A stretch of DNA of 64,000 bases from SCGC-AAA076-P13 sp964276145 (GTDB lineage Bacteria > Pseudomonadota > Gammaproteobacteria > Magnimaribacterales > D2472). The notes beneath the pieces are model-generated. The model was not told the origin of the DNA and did no database searches. It saw nothing but the letters and a program-made list of their open reading frames with translations. Positions 1 to 8,250 of this stretch are shown one piece after another. Location of the stretch: contig CAXYDN010000003.1 in NCBI GenBank assembly GCA_964276145.1, positions 186,001 through 250,000 on the forward strand. The letters are read 5' to 3'. The first letter of the stretch is position 1. The number at the start of each line of letters is the position of its first letter. The translations under genes were made by a program, and so were the position numbers.

Positions 1-116
1 GTATATTCTTCAGTAATACCTTTTGCTCCTTCTCTGCCTTTCTTAGAAATATTCATCAACGTCACTATTGAGGCGCCAGCAACAGCGCCAATTAAAACTA
101 ATATTACTGCTTCCAT
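1..116 (-). CDS. Small membrane protein, C-terminus cut by window edge
   Basis: Thirty-eight residues are visible, starting MEAVILVLIGAVAGAS, with the C-terminus lost beyond the window. The first 20 residues form one hydrophobic segment rich in Gly and Ala, followed by a basic stretch (KKGREGAKG), as in a single-pass protein with a cytoplasmic tail. GGAG lies 6 bases before the ATG, which supports the start. It begins 18 bases after the nitronate monooxygenase gene, so the two are probably cotranscribed. The family was not recognised. Confidence 0.6.
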   Translation of the reverse strand, partial: MEAVILVLIGAVAGASIVTLMNISKKGREGAKGITEEY

Positions 117-134
117 ATTTCACTCCAAACAATA

Positions 135-1100
135 TTATTTATCATTAAATTCTTTTTTTGCCTGATTATATTCCTCTATTATTCTCTCAACTAAATCTCC
201 AACACTAGGATCGTCCTTAATGCCTCCTATTCCTTGTCCAGAACCCCAAATATCTTTCCAAGCTTTTGCATCAGTATTTCCACCTGATCCGAAGTTCATT
301 GCAGACTTGTCAGCCTCGGGTAAATTATTAGGGTCAAGACCAGCATTTTTTATAGACGGTTTGAGATAATTACCAGAAACACCTGTAAATAGATTTGAAT
401 ATACAATGTCATCAGCAGCGCTTTCAATCAGCATTTCTTTATAGCCCTGATCTGCATTTGCTTCCTTCGTAGCTATAAAGCGTGTTCCCATATATGCAAA
501 GTCAGCACCAAGAGCTAAAGATGATGCTACAGAATAACCATCACCTATCGAGCCGGATAAAATAACAGTTCCATCAAACCATTCTTTTACTTCTCTTAGC
601 AAGGCAAATGGTGACAATGCCCCAGCATGACCACCTGCTCCAGCGCATACTAAAATTAAGCCATCTACGCCCTGTTCTGCCGCTTTTTTTGCATGTCTTA
701 CATTAATAACGTCGTGATAAACCAAACCACCATAGCTATGAGCTGCTTCAACTAATTCAGCGGGTGGCCTTAGGGAGGTAATTATTATCGGAACCTCATG
801 CTCAACGCATGTGGCCATATCATCCATTAGCCTGTCATTAGAAGCATGACATATCTGATTGACCGCAAATGGAGCAACTTTTTTATCAGGATTTTGTTCT
901 TGATACTCAGCCAATTCCGTTTTAATTCTAGTGATCCATTCACCTAATACGTGTTGTGGTCTAGCATTTAATGCTGGAAATGAGCCAATAATTCCAGCCT
1001 TGCACTGTGCTATTACAAGCTCAGGACCAGATACTAAAAAAAGAGGTGAACCTATTACAGGTATAGATAAATTATTTTTAATATGATTTGAAATTGCCAC
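135..1100 (-). CDS. Nitronate monooxygenase (2-nitropropane dioxygenase family)
   Basis: This 321-residue TIM-barrel flavoprotein should oxidise nitronates with FMN and oxygen. The family signature AGAGGHAG lies at residues 153 to 160; its His158 matches the conserved active-site histidine. A phosphate-binding type strand, GADFAYMGTRFIAT, lies near 198 to 211. The N-terminal segment (IPVIGSPLFLVSGPELV) is typical of the family. Length is normal. Substrate cannot be read from sequence; relatives also include enoyl reductase-like enzymes of the same fold. It is the upstream gene of a likely pair with the small membrane protein at the window edge. Confidence 0.88.
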   Translation of the reverse strand: MAISNHIKNNLSIPVIGSPLFLVSGPELVIAQCKAGIIGSFPALNARPQHVLGEWITRIKTELAEYQEQNPDKKVAPFAVNQICHASNDRLMDDMATCVEHEVPIIITSLRPPAELVEAAHSYGGLVYHDVINVRHAKKAAEQGVDGLILVCAGAGGHAGALSPFALLREVKEWFDGTVILSGSIGDGYSVASSLALGADFAYMGTRFIATKEANADQGYKEMLIESAADDIVYSNLFTGVSGNYLKPSIKNAGLDPNNLPEADKSAMNFGSGGNTDAKAWKDIWGSGQGIGGIKDDPSVGDLVERIIEEYNQAKKEFNDK

Positions 1101-1130
1101 TTTATAGCTCCTTAAATTTTGATTTTTAAA

Positions 1131-2408
1131 TTATTTTTTTGGGTAGTCTAACACTAAATAAACTAATGCTTTAAGTCCAACATTTAGAGCTCCATCATCC
1201 ACAACAAAATATGGAGAATGATTGCCTGGCGCTTCCATTACTCCAGGAGCATTAACACCTAACCAAAAGTACATACCTGGTATCTCATTTGAAAAGAATG
1301 AGAAATCTTCAGCTCCTGTTGAGGGAGTCATTTCATAGACTTTGTTTGAAGCTGCTTCGATTAATGAAGGTTTCAATTTTTGAACTAATTCTTCATTATT
1401 AAAAGTTACTGGATAAAACCCTCCAACATCAAATTCAACAGAAATCTTAGTTCCAGTGCCTAAAGCTACTCCTGACGCTACTTGTCTTATTTCTTTATAA
1501 ATTTCTTCTCTTAACTTTGGATCAAAAGTTCTTATGGTTCCCTGAACCTCAGAATCTTCTGGAATGATATTCCCTCTGGTTCCTGATCTAACAATTCCAA
1601 CTGATATAACAGCAGGATTATTTACAATATTAATTCTTCTACTAACGATGGTATTTAAATTTTGTATTAATTCAGCAGTTGCCATAACTGGATCTATGGA
1701 GTCCCATGGTCTTGATCCATGAGCTTGAACTCCTTTAATTTTAATTCTATATGTACCAGCTGCAGCCATTGCAGGACCTGATGTCACACCAATATAACCA
1801 TTGGGACCATTACCAACATGAAGACCGAATATTGCCTCAGGCTTATATCTGTCAAAGATGCCTTCTTCTAACATCATTTTAGCTCCGCCATTCTCTCCCT
1901 CAGGAGGTCCTTCTTCAGCTGGTTGAAATATAAGCATAATATTGCCTTTGAGCTTATCTTTGTTTTTAGAAAGAAACTCTGCGACTCCCATCAAAATAGC
2001 AACATGTGCATCGTGGCCACAGGCATGCATGATTCCAACATCTTGACCGAGATATTGAGTGGTCTCTTTGGAAGCAAACGGCAAGCCAGTTTTTTCAACA
2101 ACAGGCAAAGCGTCCATGTCTGCTCGCAAGGCAATAGTTGGACCAGGCAAAGCTCCTCTTATAAAACCAACCACACCCGTGTAAGCAATTTTAGTCTCTA
2201 CTTCTACTCCCAAAGATAGAAGATGATCTTCTACTTTTTTGGCTGTACGAAATTCTCTATTGCTTAATTCAGGATACTTATGAATATCATGACGCCATTC
2301 AATTACTCTATCCATTAATGGATCGATTTGTTTCTCTAAATCAACTTTAAGATCAGAGACAATATATGTTGAGGTAACTAAAAGAAAGAAAAGCATTATT
2401 TTATTCAT
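1131..2408 (-). CDS. M20D family amidohydrolase (hippurate/IAA-amino acid hydrolase type), exported
   Basis: A 425-residue metallo-amidohydrolase of the M20D family, which cleaves N-acyl amino acids or similar amides. Metal-binding motifs are visible: HACGHDAH at 128 to 135, FQPAEEG at 161 to 167, GLHVGN near 195 and a C-terminal GNHSPYF. The first 18 residues are hydrophobic and look like a signal peptide, so it probably acts in the periplasm; most characterised relatives are cytoplasmic. It is transcribed away from typA, with only 40 bases between the two starts. Substrate unknown. Confidence 0.88.
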   Translation of the reverse strand: MNKIMLFFLLVTSTYIVSDLKVDLEKQIDPLMDRVIEWRHDIHKYPELSNREFRTAKKVEDHLLSLGVEVETKIAYTGVVGFIRGALPGPTIALRADMDALPVVEKTGLPFASKETTQYLGQDVGIMHACGHDAHVAILMGVAEFLSKNKDKLKGNIMLIFQPAEEGPPEGENGGAKMMLEEGIFDRYKPEAIFGLHVGNGPNGYIGVTSGPAMAAAGTYRIKIKGVQAHGSRPWDSIDPVMATAELIQNLNTIVSRRINIVNNPAVISVGIVRSGTRGNIIPEDSEVQGTIRTFDPKLREEIYKEIRQVASGVALGTGTKISVEFDVGGFYPVTFNNEELVQKLKPSLIEAASNKVYEMTPSTGAEDFSFFSNEIPGMYFWLGVNAPGVMEAPGNHSPYFVVDDGALNVGLKALVYLVLDYPKK

Positions 2409-2448
2409 TTTAAGATTATAATCCTCACTTTTTTAAAACACTAATAAC

Positions 2449-4239
2449 ATGGACATAAATAATCTAAGAAATATTGCAATCATTGCCCATGTTGACCATG
2501 GTAAAACTACTCTTGTAGATAAATTACTTCAACAATCAGGAACGCTTGATCGAAAAAATATGGATTCAGAGAGAATCATGGATTCAAATGATCAAGAAAA
2601 AGAAAGAGGTATTACTATTACAGCAAAAAATACCTCCATAAATTGGAATGATCATCTTATTAATATTGTTGATACTCCAGGTCATGCCGACTTTGGTGGC
2701 GAGGTTGAAAGAGCTCTTTCAATGGTAGATTCGGTTCTACTTTTGGTAGATGCAGTAGACGGCCCAATGCCACAAACAAGGTTTGTTACACAAAAAGCTT
2801 TTGAGAAGGGTCTTAAACCAATAGTAGTAATAAATAAAGTCGATCGTCCTGATGCAAGACCGGATTGGGTCTTAGATCAAGTTTTTGATCTTTTTGATAG
2901 ACTTGGAGGTTCTGATGAGCAGCTTGATTTCCCAGTAATTTATGCCTCTGCTATAGAAGGAATATCTGGACTAGAAGCTGACCAAATGACCACTGATATG
3001 ACACCATTGATGCAAATGATTTTAGATAAGGTTCCTTCTCCAGAAGTAAATAAAGATGGTCCTCTTCGATTACAAATCAGTGCATTAGATAGCAATAGCT
3101 ATGTTGGTGTAATTGGTATTGGAAGAATTAAACAAGGATCAGTTAAGCCTAACGACCAGGTTACAGTCATAAACAGAAATGGTGAAACTAGGAAAGGTAA
3201 AGTTCTTCAAGTTATGGGTTATGAGGGCCTTGAAAGGGTTGAGGTTTCAAATGCAGATGCTGGATCAATAGTTTGTATCACTGGTATAGATAAGCTTAAT
3301 ATTTCAGATACTATTTGTGATCCCTCTTCTGTTGAAGCTTTGGCACCTCTTTCTGTTGATGAGCCAACAGTAAGCATGACTTTTCAAGTTAATGACTCTC
3401 CTTTTGCCGGTAGAGAGGGAAAATTTGTAACATCAAGAAATATTAAAGAAAGATTAGAAAAAGAATTAATATCAAATGTAGCACTTAGAGTTGGCCCTGG
3501 CGATAGTCCAGATAAATTTATTGTTTCGGGAAGAGGCGAGCTTCATTTATCAGTGCTCATAGAAACTATGCGAAGAGAAGGTTTTGAATTAGCTATATCT
3601 AAACCTCAGGTCATTCAAAAAGAAGTTGATGGAGAAATTCATGAACCCTATGAGCAAATAGTAATCGATGTAGAAGAAATTCATCAAGGCTCTGTAATGG
3701 AAGAGCTTGGTCCAAGGAAAGCAGAGCTTCAAAGCATGGAGTCTGATGGCAAGGGAAGAGTAAAATTAGAATTCATTGCTCCTTCAAGAGGAATTATAGG
3801 ATTTAGATCTCATTTTTTAACCATTACAAGTGGGACAGGAATTATGACAAGTGTTTTTGATCATTATGGTCCTGTTAAAGTTGGTGAAATTGCTAAAAGA
3901 ACAAATGGTGTCATGTATTCTATGATGGCTGGAAAGACCCTTGCTTATGCTTTATTTAATTTACAAAATCGTGGAAAGTTGTTTCTTGGTCATGGAAAAG
4001 AGGTATATATTGGTCAAATTGTTGGCCTTCATTCAAGAGATAACGATCTTCCAGTTAATCCAACTAAAGCTAAGCAGCTAACAAATATTCGAGCGGCTGG
4101 AACAGATGAAAATCTAATTCTAGTTCCTCATATCAAACACACCCTTGAACAAGCTCTAGAATTTATTGAAGATGATGAGCTTGTTGAGGTTACTCCTGAA
4201 TCAATTCGTCTTAGAAAAAAAGGCAGAGTAAGAACATAA
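2449..4239 (+). CDS. typA: Ribosome-binding GTPase TypA/BipA
   Basis: A 596-residue translational GTPase of the EF-G-like class that acts in ribosome assembly and stress adaptation. The G1 motif AHVDHGKT is at 13 to 20, the switch element RGITIT at 53 to 58, G3 DTPGH at 75 to 79, and G4 NKVD near 130. The C-terminal half carries the TypA-specific region (IAPSRGIIGFRSHFLT, GTDENLILVPH). Length is normal. No strong Shine-Dalgarno sequence is seen before the ATG. It is divergent from the amidohydrolase gene. Confidence 0.97.
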   Translation: MDINNLRNIAIIAHVDHGKTTLVDKLLQQSGTLDRKNMDSERIMDSNDQEKERGITITAKNTSINWNDHLINIVDTPGHADFGGEVERALSMVDSVLLLVDAVDGPMPQTRFVTQKAFEKGLKPIVVINKVDRPDARPDWVLDQVFDLFDRLGGSDEQLDFPVIYASAIEGISGLEADQMTTDMTPLMQMILDKVPSPEVNKDGPLRLQISALDSNSYVGVIGIGRIKQGSVKPNDQVTVINRNGETRKGKVLQVMGYEGLERVEVSNADAGSIVCITGIDKLNISDTICDPSSVEALAPLSVDEPTVSMTFQVNDSPFAGREGKFVTSRNIKERLEKELISNVALRVGPGDSPDKFIVSGRGELHLSVLIETMRREGFELAISKPQVIQKEVDGEIHEPYEQIVIDVEEIHQGSVMEELGPRKAELQSMESDGKGRVKLEFIAPSRGIIGFRSHFLTITSGTGIMTSVFDHYGPVKVGEIAKRTNGVMYSMMAGKTLAYALFNLQNRGKLFLGHGKEVYIGQIVGLHSRDNDLPVNPTKAKQLTNIRAAGTDENLILVPHIKHTLEQALEFIEDDELVEVTPESIRLRKKGRVRT

Positions 4240-4301
4240 AGATATTCATTAACTTATAAAAAATATAAACTAAGATAGTAATTTATTTATAAGGAGAAAA
4301 A

Positions 4302-5036
4302 ATGAATAATCTTAAAACTATTTTTGTATGTTCTTCGTTCATAATTTTGACGGCATGTAATATGGAAACTAATTCTAATAATGCATACCAGGATAATATG
4401 GACCTTGCTACCGCATGGGTAACTGCTGGATATACAGGAAAGGCTGAAGCAACTGAAATGGTTGAAAAAAATATGTCTGAGGATGGAATGACTGTTGGAG
4501 ATAGATATGTTGGAATGGGTTTTATATGGGATCCTGAAGAAGAAGGTATGACTGTTACATATATTATTCCTGAAAGTCCTGCATCAAAAGCTTTAAAGGT
4601 TGGCGATTCATTTGTCGAAGTAGCTGGAGTAAGAGTATCTGAAGATAACAGAAATAGATTAGGATTTAGAGGTAAACCAGGCGAAGAAATTAATGCTGTT
4701 GTTTTAAGAGATGATGAAGAAGTTGCTGTAACTGTTGCAAGAGGCGCAGTTCAACAAACATCTACAAAAGCTCAGATTCTTGAAAACTTTGCACAAGCAG
4801 AGGCTGAAGACTGGGGTCCTAATAAGTTTGAAATCATTGAAACAGCTTGCACTGATGATGGCACTGTATGGGTTTTAAGTTGGTCTGAATTTACAGAAGA
4901 TGCATCAGGCTTAACAGCAAATGCTTACAGAGCGACTAGATTTGAGTTCAATGATGAGGGCAAAGTCTCATGGGTTGGTGATCTGTCAGAAGATAGGTTT
5001 ATTCTAGAACAACAAGGTTACTCAATAAGCAGATAA
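4302..5036 (+). CDS. PDZ-domain lipoprotein
   Basis: A 244-residue protein with a lipobox LTAC whose cysteine is residue 19, so it is predicted to be lipid-anchored. Residues from about 65 to 135 resemble a PDZ domain (GMGFIWDPEEEGMTVTYIIPESPASKAL, then VGDSFVEVAGVRV). The rest is acidic and unrecognised. AAGGAG precedes the ATG with good spacing. It lies 62 bases after typA and is followed by a strong hairpin terminator. No protease domain is present, so it is not a DegP-type enzyme; a peptide- or protein-binding role is inferred. Confidence 0.72.
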   Translation: MNNLKTIFVCSSFIILTACNMETNSNNAYQDNMDLATAWVTAGYTGKAEATEMVEKNMSEDGMTVGDRYVGMGFIWDPEEEGMTVTYIIPESPASKALKVGDSFVEVAGVRVSEDNRNRLGFRGKPGEEINAVVLRDDEEVAVTVARGAVQQTSTKAQILENFAQAEAEDWGPNKFEIIETACTDDGTVWVLSWSEFTEDASGLTANAYRATRFEFNDEGKVSWVGDLSEDRFILEQQGYSISR

Positions 5037-5044
5037 AATATTAA

Positions 5045-5077
5045 TCTAGCCTATTATTTGTATAGGCTAGATTTTTT
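5045..5077 (+). terminator. Rho-independent terminator after the PDZ lipoprotein gene
   Basis: A 10-bp perfect inverted repeat (5045 to 5054 pairing with 5062 to 5071) with a 7-base loop is followed by a run of T. It starts 8 bases after the stop codon of the PDZ lipoprotein gene and separates it from the next plus-strand gene. Confidence 0.85.
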
Positions 5078-5113
5078 ATATCTATGAAGAATCAGTTCTG
5101 CTAACATAAGCTG

Positions 5114-5806
5114 ATGAAGTCGTTCAACTTTATTTTAATTTTTATCTTTTCTTTTTATTCTGTTGCTGAAGAAGGAAGACTTGGTAGAGAGCCAAATAAT
5201 TATAAATATACATCTATTGGCATAGATATAATCCAATCAGATAAGACTGACGTTGGTGCAAAGCTTTCGTTTGTTTTACCTGGACCACTTTATGCTGTTC
5301 TAGAGCGAAGAGCAGAAGGGGTTGATAAAGATACGGAGTCCTTTGAACGCATTGTAAATGGTGCAAGAATTGGAGCTCAGATTGGAATTGGTGATTTGTT
5401 AGGCAATATATCCGCAAAGGGCGTAAATCTTGGAATTAAAAATATTTTTGATGTCTATGGCGAGCTTGGTATTAAAAGTATCGCGATAGATGGGGATACA
5501 AATTCTTTTTCAGAAGATGATGCTCAGGCTCATTTCATTGCTGGAGTAAGATTTGGTGATAGTAATGATTGGGAAGGTAAAATTTTTATAGACTATTCAA
5601 AAGAGTCAGAGGTTATAGTAAAGCCCTGTCCTAGCAATCAAATATGTCCTACCGTTGTTGAATATGTTCTTGATGAAGAAACAGACCAAAAATATGGTGC
5701 TGGTATTTTGTTTAATATAAATAATAGAAGCGCAGTAACATTTGAATTACTCTCAAGCAAAGTATTTGATAACTCTTTTAAAATTGGCTATCAAATTAAC
5801 TTCTAA
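5114..5806 (+). CDS. Exported protein, possible outer membrane beta-barrel
   Basis: A 230-residue protein with a short signal peptide (hydrophobic residues 4 to about 17, cleavage near SVA). The mature part alternates polar and hydrophobic residues (VNLGIKNIFDVYGELGIKS, AHFIAGVRFGDS) and ends in a terminal phenylalanine (KIGYQINF), as in many outer membrane barrels recognised by BamA. The family was not recognised. It converges on the small cysteine-rich gene with no bases between the two stop codons. Confidence 0.6.
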   Translation: MKSFNFILIFIFSFYSVAEEGRLGREPNNYKYTSIGIDIIQSDKTDVGAKLSFVLPGPLYAVLERRAEGVDKDTESFERIVNGARIGAQIGIGDLLGNISAKGVNLGIKNIFDVYGELGIKSIAIDGDTNSFSEDDAQAHFIAGVRFGDSNDWEGKIFIDYSKESEVIVKPCPSNQICPTVVEYVLDEETDQKYGAGILFNINNRSAVTFELLSSKVFDNSFKIGYQINF

Positions 5807-6016
5807 CTAACTGATAGAGCAATGCATATCATTTCCACAACAAAGTGGCGATTTAATTTTTCCATTAAAATTTGAACACTCGATTTCATGGCACTGAGAA
5901 ATTTGAACTTGACTTCCATCATCGAGATCTAACATACCATTTACAAGTGGCATATCACACTCACCGCATGATGTTTTGACAGACATCCCGCACTGATTAC
6001 ATTTATAAATTGACAT
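5807..6016 (-). CDS. Small cysteine-rich (zinc-ribbon-like) protein
   Basis: A 69-residue protein with nine cysteines: two CxxC knuckles (Cys6/Cys9 and Cys17/Cys20), then Cys42, Cys47, Cys59, Cys60 and Cys66. The spacing of the first two pairs suggests a zinc ribbon; the second half may bind another metal. A purine-rich stretch lies before the ATG. It lies 16 bases downstream of the Bax-inhibitor-like gene on the same strand. It resembles small zinc-ribbon proteins of marine gammaproteobacteria, but no function can be assigned. Confidence 0.65.
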   Translation of the reverse strand: MSIYKCNQCGMSVKTSCGECDMPLVNGMLDLDDGSQVQISQCHEIECSNFNGKIKSPLCCGNDMHCSIS

Positions 6017-6032
6017 ATTTTTTTCCTATTTT

Positions 6033-6905
6033 TTAATTAGACGAAGCATCTAATATTTCAAGTAATAAATTAATTATGTCTAAATATATTTGAAACGCAA
6101 TATTGAATGCATTGTCCCAGTCATTAACTCCTAAATCTGATTTCTTTCTGAGCAGATTAAAATCGAATAATAAAAATACAGAAAAAACAAAAGCGCCAAA
6201 AATTGCTTTGATTCTTATGGCCCATCTCGAGAATCCTCGGAATATCCTAATAAATTCAAAACCAATCAATCCAAGCAATGATATTAATAGGAATCCTGTT
6301 AGAGAGGAGCTCTCTGAGAATGAATAAACATCGCTATATCCAATAAAACCAGTAATAAGAGTTATTAAAAAAACAATCTTTAAGGCATTAAAGCCATCAT
6401 TTTCATCCATCTCAAGCATAATAATTGATAATAAAAATCCAAAAGTGATACTTGATGTTGTAAAAAAGATGATACCAGTCTGAGTACTGATGCCGGTGGT
6501 AGCATATAAAGTGCACAAAAACGACGATATAATCCATAAAAGAAATGCAGCATAGAAATAATTACCACCACTTTTATCCATGTATCCATCTTTTATAAGC
6601 TCTATTCTATGATCTGAATTCATAGCCATTACAATTAATGTATCTGATTTTGTTGGATTGTCTTTTGATTGAACCTGTTTGAACATTTCGCTTGGATAAT
6701 ATTCAGGAGATGGGCTATAAGGAACCAAATCAAGCTGCTTATTCATATTCATTGAGCCTCTGAAGTACATCCCAGCAAAAGATGTATCATTTTCATAGGC
6801 TTTTCTTGCTTCTCTAATACAATAGAAACAGATAGCTAAAATAACACTTATCTGGCTGCAAAGAATAAGCATAGTTTTAAAAAAAAGCGATGTTTCAACA
6901 AACAT
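6033..6905 (-). CDS. Bax inhibitor-1/YccA-like multi-pass membrane protein
   Basis: A 290-residue membrane protein: one N-terminal helix (about 8 to 27), a soluble stretch of about 85 residues, then six or seven helices. The C-terminal pattern (FLLFDFNLL, then DWDNAFNIAFQIYLDIINLLLEIL) matches the end of Bax inhibitor-1 family proteins, where an aspartate-bearing helix precedes LYLDIIN. Known members are calcium-leak or protease-modulating membrane proteins. The long soluble N-terminal insert is unusual for this family. Assignment rests on the C-terminal half. Confidence 0.62.
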   Translation of the reverse strand: MFVETSLFFKTMLILCSQISVILAICFYCIREARKAYENDTSFAGMYFRGSMNMNKQLDLVPYSPSPEYYPSEMFKQVQSKDNPTKSDTLIVMAMNSDHRIELIKDGYMDKSGGNYFYAAFLLWIISSFLCTLYATTGISTQTGIIFFTTSSITFGFLLSIIMLEMDENDGFNALKIVFLITLITGFIGYSDVYSFSESSSLTGFLLISLLGLIGFEFIRIFRGFSRWAIRIKAIFGAFVFSVFLLFDFNLLRKKSDLGVNDWDNAFNIAFQIYLDIINLLLEILDASSN

Positions 6906-6963
6906 ATTTTTGATATTAACCTATTTATTAGATTATGTTTTAATAAAAGACAAATTAAGGAGT

Positions 6964-7467
6964 CTATTTTTTTAGATACCTAACTGAATGATCTTCAAAG
7001 TCACATTCCCCATCATCTTTAAAGCCCTTTTTATAATGAAAGTCTAAAGAAATTTGGTTCTTAGGTATTATGTTGACCTCACAACACAAAGGAATTCCCT
7101 CTTTTTTGACAAGATCATATAAATGCTTATATAGATAAGATCCAGCGCCTCTTCTTCTATGACTCTCTTTTATAACCACTCTATCTATGTATAAAAATTT
7201 ATCTTCTTTATTTTTAAAATAATTATAGTTTGGTGATTTATATTCTGAGCCTTCCCTAAAGCATATAACGAAACCAATAATTTTATTGCCCTCAAGCACA
7301 TAAAAATTAACAGCACTCATACTTATTAGCTTGGATAAACTATTTATCGAATCTAGCTCACCGACCTCGGGTGTATTATCTTGATTTAAGGAATATAAAA
7401 TATTTAATGCAATATTATCTGGAACTTCTGTAAAAATAGATAGCTCTAGATCATGGACTGTGATCAT
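6964..7467 (-). CDS. GNAT-family N-acetyltransferase
   Basis: A 167-residue acetyltransferase. The acetyl-CoA binding motif A is visible as VVIKESHRRRGAGSYLYKHL (pyrophosphate loop RRRGAGS at 104 to 110), preceded by a strand with the family spacing (NKIIGFVICF). The C-terminal FHYKKGFKDDGE is the usual motif B. Substrate unknown. It starts 9 bases after the stop of the crotonase gene, so the two are probably one transcript. Confidence 0.85.
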   Translation of the reverse strand: MITVHDLELSIFTEVPDNIALNILYSLNQDNTPEVGELDSINSLSKLISMSAVNFYVLEGNKIIGFVICFREGSEYKSPNYNYFKNKEDKFLYIDRVVIKESHRRRGAGSYLYKHLYDLVKKEGIPLCCEVNIIPKNQISLDFHYKKGFKDDGECDFEDHSVRYLKK

Positions 7468-7476
7468 TATTGAATG

Positions 7477-8166
7477 CTAACTAGATTCAATATCGCTAAT
7501 AGCATTATTAATCTTTTGTAACGGTTCTCTATTCAGCAACTCTTTAGTGAGTGTGTAACTTGGATGCCCCATAGTTGCTAAATCTTTTGCTTTGAGCATT
7601 GCCGTTTCCATTAGATTTTCAGGATCTACAACCTCATCTATTAACCCAGCCTCTACTCCACTTTCAATTGAATACATCTCTGCTCCTAAAATTGCTCTAT
7701 ATTTATGACTAGCAGATACTCTATGACTAATAAGCTCTAGTATGGGAATTGGTATAACCATATTTGTTCTCATCTCGTTAGCGCCAATCATAAAATCTCC
7801 TTTAACGCCAACGCGGTAGTCACAACAACATAGCAAGAATGTCCCTAGGGCAATTCCATGACCTGAGCATGCTGCTAATATTGGTCTTGGAAATGAAAAT
7901 ATTCTAGATAATAACTTGAATCCACTTAGTGACATATCCATAGTCGCTTGAATATCGCCTGCTGAAATAATTTTTAAATCAAAGCCAGCCGAAAACATGC
8001 CCTCTCTTCCTGTAATAATTAAAGCACCACTTTCTGTTGGAACTTTATCTAAACATTGATTAACATCTTGAATCATCTTTGGAGAGAAAACATTTGCCTT
8101 ACCATCATCCAAAGTAATTATTGAAATATCATCTTTACTTGTTAGAGTTGCTATTCTATCTGACAT
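7477..8166 (-). CDS. Enoyl-CoA hydratase/isomerase family protein (crotonase fold)
   Basis: A 229-residue crotonase-fold protein. The oxyanion-hole segment GREGMFSAGFDLK (about 49 to 61) and the second element HGIALGTFLLCCCDYRVG (about 103 to 120) are clear. The usual catalytic glutamates of true hydratases are not evident at their expected places, so it may be another crotonase (thioesterase, isomerase or decarboxylase type). It is somewhat shorter than the family norm of about 260 residues. A purine-poor leader precedes the ATG. Confidence 0.82.
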   Translation of the reverse strand: MSDRIATLTSKDDISIITLDDGKANVFSPKMIQDVNQCLDKVPTESGALIITGREGMFSAGFDLKIISAGDIQATMDMSLSGFKLLSRIFSFPRPILAACSGHGIALGTFLLCCCDYRVGVKGDFMIGANEMRTNMVIPIPILELISHRVSASHKYRAILGAEMYSIESGVEAGLIDEVVDPENLMETAMLKAKDLATMGHPSYTLTKELLNREPLQKINNAISDIESS

Positions 8167-8250
8167 AATTTATTCCTTTATATGGATATCAAGTGTAGCA
8201 AATAATCTTATAATGACATTAATATAATTTTAAGTAAGCGGAGCCCGGGA